DNA of 64,000 nucleotides from Nocardioides turkmenicus (lineage in GTDB: Bacteria; Actinomycetota; Actinomycetes; Propionibacteriales; Nocardioidaceae). How positions within the stretch are numbered: position 1 is the stretch's first letter; the number at the start of each line of letters is the position of its first letter. Under the pieces are notes generated by a model. The model was not told where the DNA came from, did no database searches, and was given only the letters and a program-made list of their open reading frames with translations. A program made the position numbers and the translations under genes. The stretch lies in the NCBI RefSeq assembly GCF_011045035.1, contig NZ_JAALAA010000002.1, positions 296,150-360,149 on the forward strand, given 5' to 3'. Below, piece after piece: positions 33,766 through 41,702 of this stretch.

Positions 33766-34542
33766 TCACATTCTGCGGTTGACCAGGGAGGGGTTGGTGC
33801 GGCGAGCCTCCTCGAGCACGGCCCGATCGATGGTCGCGGAGACGACCTCGTCGCCGTCCCCGGCCTCGGCCAGGACGTCCCCGAGCGGGTCGACGATCAT
33901 CGAGTGACCGCAGTAGCGCGGCGCCGACTGCGCGGCGGCAGCGATGAAGACGGTGTTCTCGATCGCGCGTGCGCGCACGAGGGTGCGCCAGTGGTCGACC
34001 TTGCGGGGACCGGCCACCCAGGCCGCCGGGAGCACGATCAGCTCGGCACCCTGGTCGACCAGGCTCCGCGCGAGCTCGGGGAAGCGCAGGTCGTAGCAGG
34101 TCATCAGCCCCGTCGGCACGCCGTCGATGTCGACGACCACCGGCTCGACCGCACCCGCGACCAGCGCGTCGGACTCCTTGTAGCCGAAGGAGTCGTAGAG
34201 GTGGATCTTCCGGTACGCCCCCTCCGCCCCGCCCCGCACGAGCAGGGTGTTGAACGGCCGGCCGTCGGGATCACCGCTGGCCTCCAGCATCCCGGCCACC
34301 ACCGTCGCCCCGCGTTTCTTGGCGACCCGCGTCAGCTCGGTCCCGAACGCCCCGTCCACGCTCTCCGCGAACGGGCTCAGGTCGGACCCGGGCTTGCCGA
34401 AGTCGCGCGCGAAGACCTCCGGGAAGACGACCAGGTCGCTGTCGCTCGGGGTCAGCTCGGCCAGGAGGGACCGGTTGGCGTCGGGCTCGAGACCCGAGGC
34501 TTGCTGCACGAGACTGATGCGGAGGCTGTTCCAGGTGGTCAC
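33766..34542 (-). CDS. Carbon-nitrogen hydrolase (nitrilase superfamily amidase)
   Basis: GTG at 34542 (VTTWNSLRISLVQQASGLEP) is chosen over the longer frame, whose N-terminus is not protein-like; 258 residues. The Glu-Lys-Cys triad is visible: VVFPEVFARD, AYRKIHLYD and TCYDLRFPE. It belongs to the omega-amidase/deaminated glutathione amidase branch. It is divergent from the MobA-like gene, with starts 23 bases apart. Confidence 0.92.
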   Translation of the reverse strand: MTTWNSLRISLVQQASGLEPDANRSLLAELTPSDSDLVVFPEVFARDFGKPGSDLSPFAESVDGAFGTELTRVAKKRGATVVAGMLEASGDPDGRPFNTLLVRGGAEGAYRKIHLYDSFGYKESDALVAGAVEPVVVDIDGVPTGLMTCYDLRFPELARSLVDQGAELIVLPAAWVAGPRKVDHWRTLVRARAIENTVFIAAAAQSAPRYCGHSMIVDPLGDVLAEAGDGDEVVSATIDRAVLEEARRTNPSLVNRRM

Positions 34543-34565
34543 ATGTCCAGCGTAGGGTCTGGCCC

Positions 34566-35135
34566 GTGACCGCTTGGGACGAATGGGAGCCGTACGCAGC
34601 CGTGCTGCTCGCCGGGGGACGCAGCTCCCGGCTCGACGGGATCGACAAGTCCGGGATCGAGCTCGGCGGCCGCACGATGCTGGCCTGGGCACTGGATGCC
34701 GTCGTCGATGCGATGGAGGTCGTCGTCGTGGGCGACCCGGTGCACACCGAGCGTCCGGTCACCTTCGTCCGCGAGGACCCGCGCTTCGGCGGTCCGGTCG
34801 CCGCCCTGCTGACCGGCGTCGACGCGCTCCTGACCCCGCGTGCGTACGTCGGGGTGATCGCCGTCGACATGCCCTTCCTGCGCCCACGGACGCTGTCGCG
34901 GCTCCGCGAGGCCGCGTTCGGCCGCGACGGCGCCGTGCTCGTCGGGCCCGACGAGCGTCGGCAGCTGGCGATGGTGCTGTCCACCGAGCGGCTCGCCGAG
35001 GTACGCCCCGACCACGAGGGCCAGCACGGGATGCCGCTGCGCAAGCTGCTGGCCGACCTGGATCTCGTCGAGGTCCCCTCGGAGGGCGACGAGCACCGCG
35101 ACATCGACACCTGGACGGACCTGAAGTCGCTCTGA
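34566..35135 (+). CDS. mobA: MobA-like nucleotidyltransferase (molybdenum cofactor guanylyltransferase)
   Basis: GTG at 34566 gives 189 residues. The nucleotide-binding signature AAVLLAGGRSSRLDGIDKSG is the MobA LAGGxSxRxGxDK motif, and the metal-binding aspartate is in VIAVDMPFLRPRT. MobA attaches GMP to molybdopterin, making the cofactor form used by DMSO-reductase-type enzymes, the class to which the oxidoreductase at 16787-19300 belongs. Other Moco genes are not in the window. A related transferase of the CTP type is possible. Confidence 0.82.
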   Translation: MTAWDEWEPYAAVLLAGGRSSRLDGIDKSGIELGGRTMLAWALDAVVDAMEVVVVGDPVHTERPVTFVREDPRFGGPVAALLTGVDALLTPRAYVGVIAVDMPFLRPRTLSRLREAAFGRDGAVLVGPDERRQLAMVLSTERLAEVRPDHEGQHGMPLRKLLADLDLVEVPSEGDEHRDIDTWTDLKSL

Positions 35136-35164
35136 GGAATCGCCGCGGCGGCCCTCGCGCGAGC

Positions 35165-35235
35165 TGTAACACGCTGTTACACCGACTATCCGGTCGTTCA
35201 GAACGACCGGATAGTCCTACGAACGACGTGTTACA
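35165..35235. promoter_or_regulatory. Nested palindromes upstream of the quinone oxidoreductase gene
   Basis: The core is a perfect 33-base palindrome about one central base: GACTATCCGGTCGTTC (35184-35199), A, GAACGACCGGATAGTC (35201-35216). Outside it, TGTAACACG (35165-35173) pairs with CGTGTTACA (35227-35235), and TGTAACA-CGC-TGTTACA (35165-35181) is a palindrome in its own right. No U-run follows, so a simple terminator is unlikely. It lies 50-120 bases before a start codon. It could be a multi-site operator or a palindromic mobile repeat. Confidence 0.6.
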
Positions 35236-35287
35236 CGACGCCGGGTGCGCGAACTCTCGGCTGCCGCAGGCCCCTAGTGTTGGGGGC

Positions 35288-36274
35288 ATGCGAGCCGTCG
35301 TAGCCGAGCAGCCCGGAGGGCCCGAGGTCCTCACCGTCACCGACCGCCCCGACCCGGAGCCGGCACCCGGCGAGGTCGTGATCGACGTCGCCGCCGCGGG
35401 GCTCAACCGGGCCGACCTGCTGCAGCGGCAGGGGTTCTACCCGCCGCCGAAGGGCGCGAGCGACATCATCGGGATGGAGTGCAGCGGCGTCATCTCCGCG
35501 GTCGGCGAGGGCGTCGAGGGCTGGCAGGAGGGCGACGAGGTGTGCGCGCTCCTGGCCGGCGGCGGCTACGCGACCAAGGTGGCGGTCCCGGCCGGCCAGG
35601 TGATGCCGGTGCCCGCAGGCGTCGACCTGGTCACCGCGGCGGCGCTCCCCGAGGTCACCACCACCGTCTGGTCCAACGTGTTCATGGTCGGCGGGCTGAC
35701 CCCGGACGAGACGTTCCTTGTCCACGGCGGCGCCGGTGGGATCGGCACGATGGCGATCCAGCTCGCCAACCAGATCGGTGCCCGGGTGATCGCCACGGTC
35801 GGCTCGGCCGAGAAGGCCGATCTGGCAAAGGAGCTCGGCGCCGAGGTGGCCATCAACTACAAGGACCAGGACTTCGTCGAGGTCGCGAAGGTCTACGGCG
35901 GCGCCGACGTCATCCTCGACAACATGGGCGCGAAATACCTCGCTCGCAACATCGACGCCCTCAACCCCGAGGGCCGGCTGGTCATCATCGGCATGCAGGG
36001 CGGCACCAAGGCCGAGCTCGACATCAACGCCCTGCTCCGCAAGCGCGCCGCGGTGATCGCGACCAACCTCCGTGGACGCCCGGTGGAGCAGAAGACGACG
36101 ATCTGCGCCGCGGTCGTCGAGCGCATCTGGCCGATGGTCGAGGCGGGTGAGGTGAAGGCGGTCGTGCAGGACGTACTTCCGCTGGAGGAGGCCGCCGAGG
36201 CGCACCGGTTGATGGAGTCCGGCACGCACACCGGCAAGATCCTGCTGTCCACCGCGGCCCCCACCGCCGGCTAG
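35288..36274 (+). CDS. NAD(P)H quinone oxidoreductase (zinc-free MDR family, PIG3-like)
   Basis: ATG at 35288 (MRAVVAEQPGGPEVLTVTDR) gives 328 residues. Marks of the family are GLNRADLLQRQGFYPPPKGA, the nucleotide motif VHGGAGGIGTMAIQLANQIG, and LEEAAEAHRLMESGTHTGKI at the end. There are no zinc-binding cysteines. It reduces quinones with NADPH. It is followed 14 bases later by bpa; the closeness of an oxidoreductase (Rv3777) to Rv3780 in M. tuberculosis is similar. Confidence 0.93.
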   Translation: MRAVVAEQPGGPEVLTVTDRPDPEPAPGEVVIDVAAAGLNRADLLQRQGFYPPPKGASDIIGMECSGVISAVGEGVEGWQEGDEVCALLAGGGYATKVAVPAGQVMPVPAGVDLVTAAALPEVTTTVWSNVFMVGGLTPDETFLVHGGAGGIGTMAIQLANQIGARVIATVGSAEKADLAKELGAEVAINYKDQDFVEVAKVYGGADVILDNMGAKYLARNIDALNPEGRLVIIGMQGGTKAELDINALLRKRAAVIATNLRGRPVEQKTTICAAVVERIWPMVEAGEVKAVVQDVLPLEEAAEAHRLMESGTHTGKILLSTAAPTAG

Positions 36275-36288
36275 GTAGGGTTGAGCGC

Positions 36289-36882
36289 ATGACGCAGGAG
36301 CAGACCGGGGAAGTCGTGGTCATCGGACCCGACGGGCAGCCGATCGCGGTGCCCGCCGACGTACTCAAGGACGCCACCACGCAGGAGGCCGGTGAGGACG
36401 AGGAGCGGGACGTGACCGACCTCGTCGAGCAGCCCGCGAAGGTGATGCGGATCGGCTCGATGATCCGCCAGCTGCTCGAGGAGGTGAAGGCCGCCCCGCT
36501 CGACGAGGCCTCCCGCAACCGGCTCCGCGAGATCCACCAGGCGTCGATAAAGGAGCTCGAGTCGGGGCTCGCCCCCGAGCTTGTCGAGGAGCTGGAGCGC
36601 CTCTCGCTGCCCTTCACCGAGCAGCAGACCCCGTCCGAGGGCGAGCTGCGGATCGCCCAGGCCCAGCTGGTCGGCTGGCTCGAGGGTCTCTTCCACGGCA
36701 TCCAGACCGCCATCTACGCTCAGCAGGTCGCCGCCCGCGCCCAGTTCGAGCAGATCCGCAAGGGTCTGCCGCCGGGCGTGAGCCTCTCCGCCGAGGGCCA
36801 GCCCGCCCCCGGTCAGGGTGGACCGCAGCAGCGGGGCGGCCAGGACGATCACCGCGACTCCTCGGGCGGTCTCTACCTCTGA
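36289..36882 (+). CDS. bpa: Bacterial proteasome activator
   Basis: The 197-residue protein shows the DUF2587 core: VMRIGSMIRQLLEEVKAAPL, RLREIHQASIKELESGLAPE, LVEELERLSLPF, and GWLEGLFHGIQTAIYAQQVA. The C-terminus ends GGLYL, equivalent to the GQYL tail that docks into the 20S proteasome in mycobacterial Bpa (Rv3780). Bpa forms a 12-meric ring that opens the proteasome gate without ATP. It shows that the organism has a 20S proteasome. It is probably in one transcript with the oxidoreductase gene. Confidence 0.95.
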   Translation: MTQEQTGEVVVIGPDGQPIAVPADVLKDATTQEAGEDEERDVTDLVEQPAKVMRIGSMIRQLLEEVKAAPLDEASRNRLREIHQASIKELESGLAPELVEELERLSLPFTEQQTPSEGELRIAQAQLVGWLEGLFHGIQTAIYAQQVAARAQFEQIRKGLPPGVSLSAEGQPAPGQGGPQQRGGQDDHRDSSGGLYL

Positions 36883-37042
36883 GGACGCCGTAGAACTGCG
36901 CGTGACGTTACCGATACGTGGATCTTCTGTAGCTTCAAAGTGGTGAAAAGTCGCGTCATGACCCTTTCATGGCCCCGTTCCTCTCACGTGAAGGCCGCCG
37001 GACAACGGATGGCCAGCGCCGAACGCCGAGAAGAGGAACACC

Positions 37043-37258
37043 ATGGCTACCACCACGATCACCGCACGTCACCGCAGTGACCTGACCGCCGTCGAGTCGA
37101 TCCGCAACAACGTCCTCGACGCCGTCCGCAGCCTCCGCAAGAACGAGCCGACCGAGCACAAGCACCGCGGCGGCATGCCGCCGGCCGTCGGAACCACGAT
37201 GTTCGGCGTCGCCGCCGTGGCCGCCACCGGCATCGTCGCGCTCGGCATCGTTCGCTGA
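37043..37258 (+). CDS. Small single-helix membrane protein, function unknown
   Basis: ATG at 37043 follows AGAGGAA and gives 71 residues. The first 45 are hydrophilic and basic (HRSDLTAVESIRNNVLDAVR, KNEPTEHKHRGG); the end is one membrane helix (VGTTMFGVAAVAATGIVALG) with a short IVR tail. Codon use is typical. No family recognised. Confidence 0.65.
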   Translation: MATTTITARHRSDLTAVESIRNNVLDAVRSLRKNEPTEHKHRGGMPPAVGTTMFGVAAVAATGIVALGIVR

Positions 37259-37467
37259 CCATGCGCCTTCATCTACGGTCCGTCGTCCACAGCCTGATGC
37301 TGTGGGTGGACGCCCTGGGCCTACTGAGGGGGAGGGCCAGGGCGCGGTCGGGGGGCCGCTCCACGGACTGAGTGTCGTCGCCCGAGCCGATCGGGGGTTC
37401 GCGCTCGTGCGACGACACACACCAGAGATCTCGTCATACCGGGGGATATCGACCAGATCTCACCAGA

Positions 37468-37504
37468 CCGCAGCCGACCATTCATGGGGGATGGTCGGCT
37501 GCGG
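37468..37504. terminator. Bidirectional terminator hairpin between convergent genes
   Basis: CCGCAGCCGACCAT and ATGGTCGGCTGCGG pair over 14 bases around a 9-base loop. A smaller hairpin, CCACAGC-CTGAT-GCTGTGG, lies at 37287-37305. The 280-base gap between the small membrane-protein gene and the NUDIX gene holds no other feature I can support. Confidence 0.6.
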
Positions 37505-37537
37505 CGCATCTGCGTCCGGCATCAAGCCGCCGGGCCG

Positions 37538-38116
37538 TCAGGCCGGGACCGTCGACTCCTCCACCCAGCCGCCGTCAGCAGGGTCAGCGGGCGCGGAGGC
37601 GGCGGACTCGCGACGTACGTCGGCGTCCTTCCACAGATCGAGGAGCACCGCCGGCCAGATCTCCTCGTCGGTCGACGCGAGCTCCTCGCGGGTCCACCAG
37701 CGGGGGGCGGCCATGGTGAGCTGCTCCTCCTCCGTGTGGCCCGCGGTGGAGACCTCGAAGGCCGGCACCCAGCACGCGAAGAAGAAGTCCTCCTGGTCGA
37801 TGACCACGTCGCTGTAGCCGTGCACCACGGTCCGCCGCATCGTCGGCCCGACCAGATCGGCCTCGGTGATCCGCAGGCCGGTCTCCTCCTCGACCTCGCG
37901 CACCGCCGCCGCCACCTCGCTCTCGCCCTCGTCGATACCGCCGCCGGGGGTGATCCACCACCGCAGACCCGGGATCCCCGGGTCGGAGTCGGCGAAGAGC
38001 AGGATCCGGTCGCGGTCGTCGATCAGGAGTACGCGCGCGGTGCTCCGGCTACGGCGCGGCCGCTCCTGTGGCGGGACCGGGACGAAGGTGCGCGGGGAGT
38101 CTTCCTCGGGGGCCAT
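37538..38116 (-). CDS. NUDIX hydrolase
   Basis: ATG at 38116 (MAPEEDSPRTFVPVPPQERP) gives 192 residues. The NUDIX box is complete: GGGIDEGESEVAAAVREVEE then ETGL, matching G-x5-E-x7-RE-U-x-EE-x-G-U, which binds Mg and hydrolyses nucleoside diphosphate-linked compounds. The C-terminus is acidic. It follows the YnfA gene by 16 bases. Substrate unknown. Confidence 0.92.
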   Translation of the reverse strand: MAPEEDSPRTFVPVPPQERPRRSRSTARVLLIDDRDRILLFADSDPGIPGLRWWITPGGGIDEGESEVAAAVREVEEETGLRITEADLVGPTMRRTVVHGYSDVVIDQEDFFFACWVPAFEVSTAGHTEEEQLTMAAPRWWTREELASTDEEIWPAVLLDLWKDADVRRESAASAPADPADGGWVEESTVPA

Positions 38117-38132
38117 GGCCCCATCCTCCACG

Positions 38133-38462
38133 TCACCCACGCGGCGCGTACATGATCACGCCCATCCCGGCCAGGCACAGCGCCGCTCCGGCGATGTCCC
38201 ACCGGTCGGGCCGGTAGCCGTCCATCGCCATCCCCCAGGCGATCGAGCCGACGACGAAGACCCCGCCGTACGCCGCCAGGATCCGCCCGAAGTGGGCGTC
38301 GGGCTGCAGCGTGGCGACGACGCCGTAGAGGCCGAGCGCGATGAATCCGGCGCCCACCCAGAGCCAGCCACGATGCTCCCGCAGTCCCTGCCAGACCAGC
38401 CAGGCGCCGCCGATCTCGGCGACCGCCGCCAGCGCGAAGAGTAGGAGGGAGCGGAGGATCAA
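38133..38462 (-). CDS. YnfA-family (UPF0060) membrane protein
   Basis: TTG at 38462 overlaps the phosphatase stop as TTGA and gives 109 residues, the normal family length. Four helices: [60 protein letters not shown], and [19 protein letters not shown]. YnfA proteins are related to the small multidrug resistance fold; their function is unsettled. Its translation depends on the gene upstream. Confidence 0.92.
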   Translation of the reverse strand: MILRSLLLFALAAVAEIGGAWLVWQGLREHRGWLWVGAGFIALGLYGVVATLQPDAHFGRILAAYGGVFVVGSIAWGMAMDGYRPDRWDIAGAALCLAGMGVIMYAPRG

Positions 38463-39094
38463 AAGCCCTCGCCGATCAGGTGGGCACCACCCAGCGGGTC
38501 GTTGTTCCAGGAGATCGTCGTCCAGCCCTCCTCGGGGCTGCCCTCGACGACCGCGAGACCGGTGTTGCGGATCCGGTTGTCGTCGCCGAATGCGGGCGAC
38601 CGGGTGGTGCGCAACCCGGTCCACATCCGGATCGCGGCGCCGTGGGAGACGATCGCGACGGTGTCGTCGGGCTCGTGCTGCTTGACGACGGCCTGCACCG
38701 CGGCGTCGAAACGCGCCAGGAACTCGTGGCCCGCCTCACCGCCGGGGACCGGGGTCTCCAGCGTGCCGGCGATCCAGTCGGCCAGCGCCTCGAGATAGGC
38801 CGTCACCGACTCCTTGTCGGTGGCCATCTCCAGGTCGCCCGCGTTGATCTCCTCGAACCCCTCCTGCACCACGACCGACAACCCGATCCGGTCGGCGAGC
38901 GGCTGAGCGGTCAGCTGCGTACGCACCAGGCGGGAGGCGTACAGCCCCGCGATCCTCTCGCCCGCCAGCGCATCAGGAACCGCTGCTGCCTGGGACTGTC
39001 CGAGCTCGGTCAACCCGGCCCCGGGGAAGGCAGTGTCGAGCGCCCCGGAGACGTTGCTCGGGGTCTGGCCGTGTCTGATCAGCAGAAGTCTCAT
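38459..39094 (-). CDS. Histidine phosphatase superfamily protein (phosphoglycerate mutase-like)
   Basis: ATG at 39094 ([20 protein letters not shown]) gives 211 residues. The catalytic RHG motif is at residues 7-9, [16 protein letters not shown] is the second phosphate-binding stretch, Glu in [10 protein letters not shown] is the proton donor, and [12 protein letters not shown] carries the second catalytic His. It is a phosphatase acting on small molecules, not determined further. It precedes and overlaps ynfA. Confidence 0.92.
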   Translation of the reverse strand: MRLLLIRHGQTPSNVSGALDTAFPGAGLTELGQSQAAAVPDALAGERIAGLYASRLVRTQLTAQPLADRIGLSVVVQEGFEEINAGDLEMATDKESVTAYLEALADWIAGTLETPVPGGEAGHEFLARFDAAVQAVVKQHEPDDTVAIVSHGAAIRMWTGLRTTRSPAFGDDNRIRNTGLAVVEGSPEEGWTTISWNNDPLGGAHLIGEGF

Positions 39095-39222
39095 ATGCCG
39101 GTAAGGGTACGGGACCAACCCTCGCCGAGACGGCGGTTACGACGACCGAGAAGTCGCTCGCGTCGACCCAGGCGTCACGGACTACGCTGAATCCGGACGA
39201 ACTACTTCCGGGAGCCGCCACG

Positions 39223-40176
39223 ATGGGACATGACGAGAGCCCGACCGCTCGGGCGCTGCTCACCCTCGAGCTGTTGCAGTCCTCCCCCGGCATCACCGCC
39301 GAGCGGCTGGGCGAGAGGCTCCGGGTCACCGAGCGCGCGGCCCGTCGCTACGTCGCGATCCTGCGCGAGGCGGGCATCCCGGTGGAGTCCGAGCGTGGGC
39401 CCTACGGCGGCTATCGCCTGGGCCGCGGGATGCGTACGCCGCTCATCTTCACCACAGCCGAGGCCCTCGGTCTGGTGATGGCCCTGCTCGACGGCCACCA
39501 CGACATCGCCGACGCCACCGGACCGGTCGGCAGCGCCGTCGGCAAGATCGGCCGGGTGCTGCCCGAGTCGCTGGCCCAGACGGTGGCCGCGGTGCGGCGT
39601 ACGATCTCGGCCGTCCCGGACCAGAGCGCCGTCAAGCCCGACCCGGACATCACCACCAGCCTGGTCCAGGCCTGCGACTCCCGGCGGCGGAGCACCATCG
39701 CCTACACGACCGAGAACGGCAACGAGCGCAAGATGGTCGTCGACCCGTGGGCGGTCGTCGTGCGCCACGCGCGCTGGTACCTGCTCTGCTGGTCGCACAC
39801 CGCCGACGCGCGCCGGGTGCTCCGGGTCGACCGGATGAGCGCGGTCGACATCGAGGAGACCACCTTCGTACGTCCCGAGATCGACCCCGTCACCGAGGTC
39901 GAGGAACACCTCGGCGAGGGCTGGGCCTATGCCGTCGAGGTCGTCTTCGAGGCTCCGCTCGCGCAGGTCGACCGCTATCTTCCGCGCGTCCTGGGCCGCC
40001 TCGAACCCATCGACGAGACCAGCTGTCGTCTCGTCGGGAGCACCAACAGCCCAGGCTGGTATGCCCAAGAGCTCGCCCGCCAGGACGTCCCGTTCCACGT
40101 CGCCGAAGGGGACGAGGTACGCCGCTGCGTGGCCGACCTGGGCCAGCGACTGATCGAGGCCGCGAAGCCCCGCTGA
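39223..40176 (+). CDS. WYL-domain transcriptional regulator
   Basis: The 317-residue protein has an N-terminal helix-turn-helix 11 domain (ARALLTLELLQSSPGITAER, VTERAARRYVAILREAGIPV, ESERGPYGGYRLGRG) and a C-terminal WYL domain with RHARWYLLCWSH, LRVDRMSAVDIEET, then the WCX extension. Such proteins, of the PafBC/DriD kind, bind nucleic-acid ligands and regulate stress genes. It stands alone between operons. Confidence 0.92.
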   Translation: MGHDESPTARALLTLELLQSSPGITAERLGERLRVTERAARRYVAILREAGIPVESERGPYGGYRLGRGMRTPLIFTTAEALGLVMALLDGHHDIADATGPVGSAVGKIGRVLPESLAQTVAAVRRTISAVPDQSAVKPDPDITTSLVQACDSRRRSTIAYTTENGNERKMVVDPWAVVVRHARWYLLCWSHTADARRVLRVDRMSAVDIEETTFVRPEIDPVTEVEEHLGEGWAYAVEVVFEAPLAQVDRYLPRVLGRLEPIDETSCRLVGSTNSPGWYAQELARQDVPFHVAEGDEVRRCVADLGQRLIEAAKPR

Positions 40177-40189
40177 GCTGCGCTGACCA

Positions 40190-40233
40190 CGCTGGTCGAG
40201 CCGCGAGCGCCAGCGAGCGTGTCGAGACCAGCG
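40190..40233. repeat. REP-like intergenic palindrome
   Basis: CGCTGGTCGAGCCGCGAGCG, CCAGCGAGCGTGTCGAGACC and AGCG run end to end, with CGCTGGTC and GACCAGCG as matching ends. I recall very similar 40-base elements in the gaps of many Nocardioides and Microbacterium genomes. It sits between convergent genes and may serve as a terminator. Confidence 0.6.
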
Positions 40234-40237
40234 GGGT

Positions 40238-41605
40238 TCAGGACAGCTTCGCGGGGAGGTGGGAGTAGCCGCGGAGGATGCGGGTGGGGTGGCGCTCGCG
40301 GCCGTCGAGGAGCTTCAGGTCGGGGAAGCGCTCGAAGAGGAGCCGGAGGCCGACCTCACCCTCCATCCGGGCTAGTGCCGCACCGAGGCAGAAGTGGCGG
40401 CCGCTGGAGAAGGAGATGTGGTCGCGGGCGTTCTCCCGGGTCACGTCGAAGACGTGCGGGTCGGTGAACACGGCCGGGTCGCGGTTGGCGGCCGCGAGGA
40501 TGGTGTTGATGATCGTGCCGCGCGAGATCGGCTCGCCGGCGATCACAGAGTCCCGGCGCGCGACCCGGCCGGTCAGCAGCACCGGCGGATCGAGCCGGAG
40601 CACCTCGTCGGCGGCGTTGGCCCACAGCTCGGGCCGCTCGCGCAGGATGTCGAGCTGGTCGGGGTTGTCGTGGAGCAGCGCGATCCCGTTGCCGATCAGG
40701 TTCACGGTGGTCTCGAACCCGGCCGCGAAGACCAGGCCGGCGATCGCGCGCAGCTCGGGCTCACTGAGCCGGTCACCGTCCTCACGCACCGCGACGAGCT
40801 GGCTCAGCAGGTCGTCACCGGGATGGGCGGCGATGTGGTCGAGATGTCCGCGCAGCCAGGTGTCGAACTCCTCCAGCGCCGCCTCCATCCCGCGGAAAGT
40901 GCCCCAGTCGAGCCCGATGTCGAGGCTCAGCGCGGCGCCCTTGCCCATCTCGAGCATGCGCTCCCGGAGCTCGACCGGCACCCCGAGCACCTCGGAGATG
41001 ACGGTGATCGGCAGCAGTCCGCAGTAGCGCGGGACCAGGTCGACCTCGGAGGACCCCGACCTCTCCAGGTCGTCGAGAAGCTCGCGGGCGATCTCCTCGG
41101 TGCGGCCGCGCAGCCGCTCCACGGCCTTGACCGTGAACACGCGCGTGACGAGCTTGCGGTAGCGGGTGTGGGCCGGCGGCTCGGTCGCGAGCAGCGACGG
41201 CGGCTGGATCGGGTTGAACACGTCGCTGGCCGCCCAGGTGCCGGCCTTCGCCATCCAGCCGCCGCCCGCGTCGGGCGCGAAGAAGCCGGTCACGAAGTCG
41301 GGGCTGGTCAGCACCTCACGGATGACCGACTGGTCGGTCGCCACCATGCTGAACGCGCCCCGATAGAGCGGTCCCTGCGCGCGCACCTCCTCGAAGAGGT
41401 CCGCCAGGTCGAAGGTGTGCGACCCCGGTCCGCTGAGGATCAGGTCGCCCTGGAGATCGCCCTTCTTCGCGGACCGTGTGATGACCGTACGCGGCAACCC
41501 GTGCCCCAGCACCCACCGCACGCCCTGCTTGGCGGTCCGCTCCACCCTGTGGAGCGTCCGGCCGGCGATCTTGGGAGCGCTGACCGACGGCGAGATCTTG
41601 AGCAT
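40238..41605 (-). CDS. Cytochrome P450
   Basis: ATG at 41605 has CGGAGGT upstream, giving 455 residues. The I-helix is LVFAAGFETTVNLIGNGIAL, the ExxR motif is EVLRLDPP, and the heme loop FSSGRHFCLGAALARMEGEV carries the ligand Cys. It is soluble, of the bacterial class that needs a ferredoxin and reductase. It could use the FdxA/FprA-type partners elsewhere in the genome. The CYP family and substrate are not determined. Confidence 0.95.
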   Translation of the reverse strand: MLKISPSVSAPKIAGRTLHRVERTAKQGVRWVLGHGLPRTVITRSAKKGDLQGDLILSGPGSHTFDLADLFEEVRAQGPLYRGAFSMVATDQSVIREVLTSPDFVTGFFAPDAGGGWMAKAGTWAASDVFNPIQPPSLLATEPPAHTRYRKLVTRVFTVKAVERLRGRTEEIARELLDDLERSGSSEVDLVPRYCGLLPITVISEVLGVPVELRERMLEMGKGAALSLDIGLDWGTFRGMEAALEEFDTWLRGHLDHIAAHPGDDLLSQLVAVREDGDRLSEPELRAIAGLVFAAGFETTVNLIGNGIALLHDNPDQLDILRERPELWANAADEVLRLDPPVLLTGRVARRDSVIAGEPISRGTIINTILAAANRDPAVFTDPHVFDVTRENARDHISFSSGRHFCLGAALARMEGEVGLRLLFERFPDLKLLDGRERHPTRILRGYSHLPAKLS

Positions 41606-41702
41606 GCGAAACCTCCGAGGCGCAGGAACACGTTCCTGTGCAGCGTACGCCGGACGGAAGTCCCACACATCCGACCGTGGTAGCAATGTCGGCCCGGGCC
41701 GG

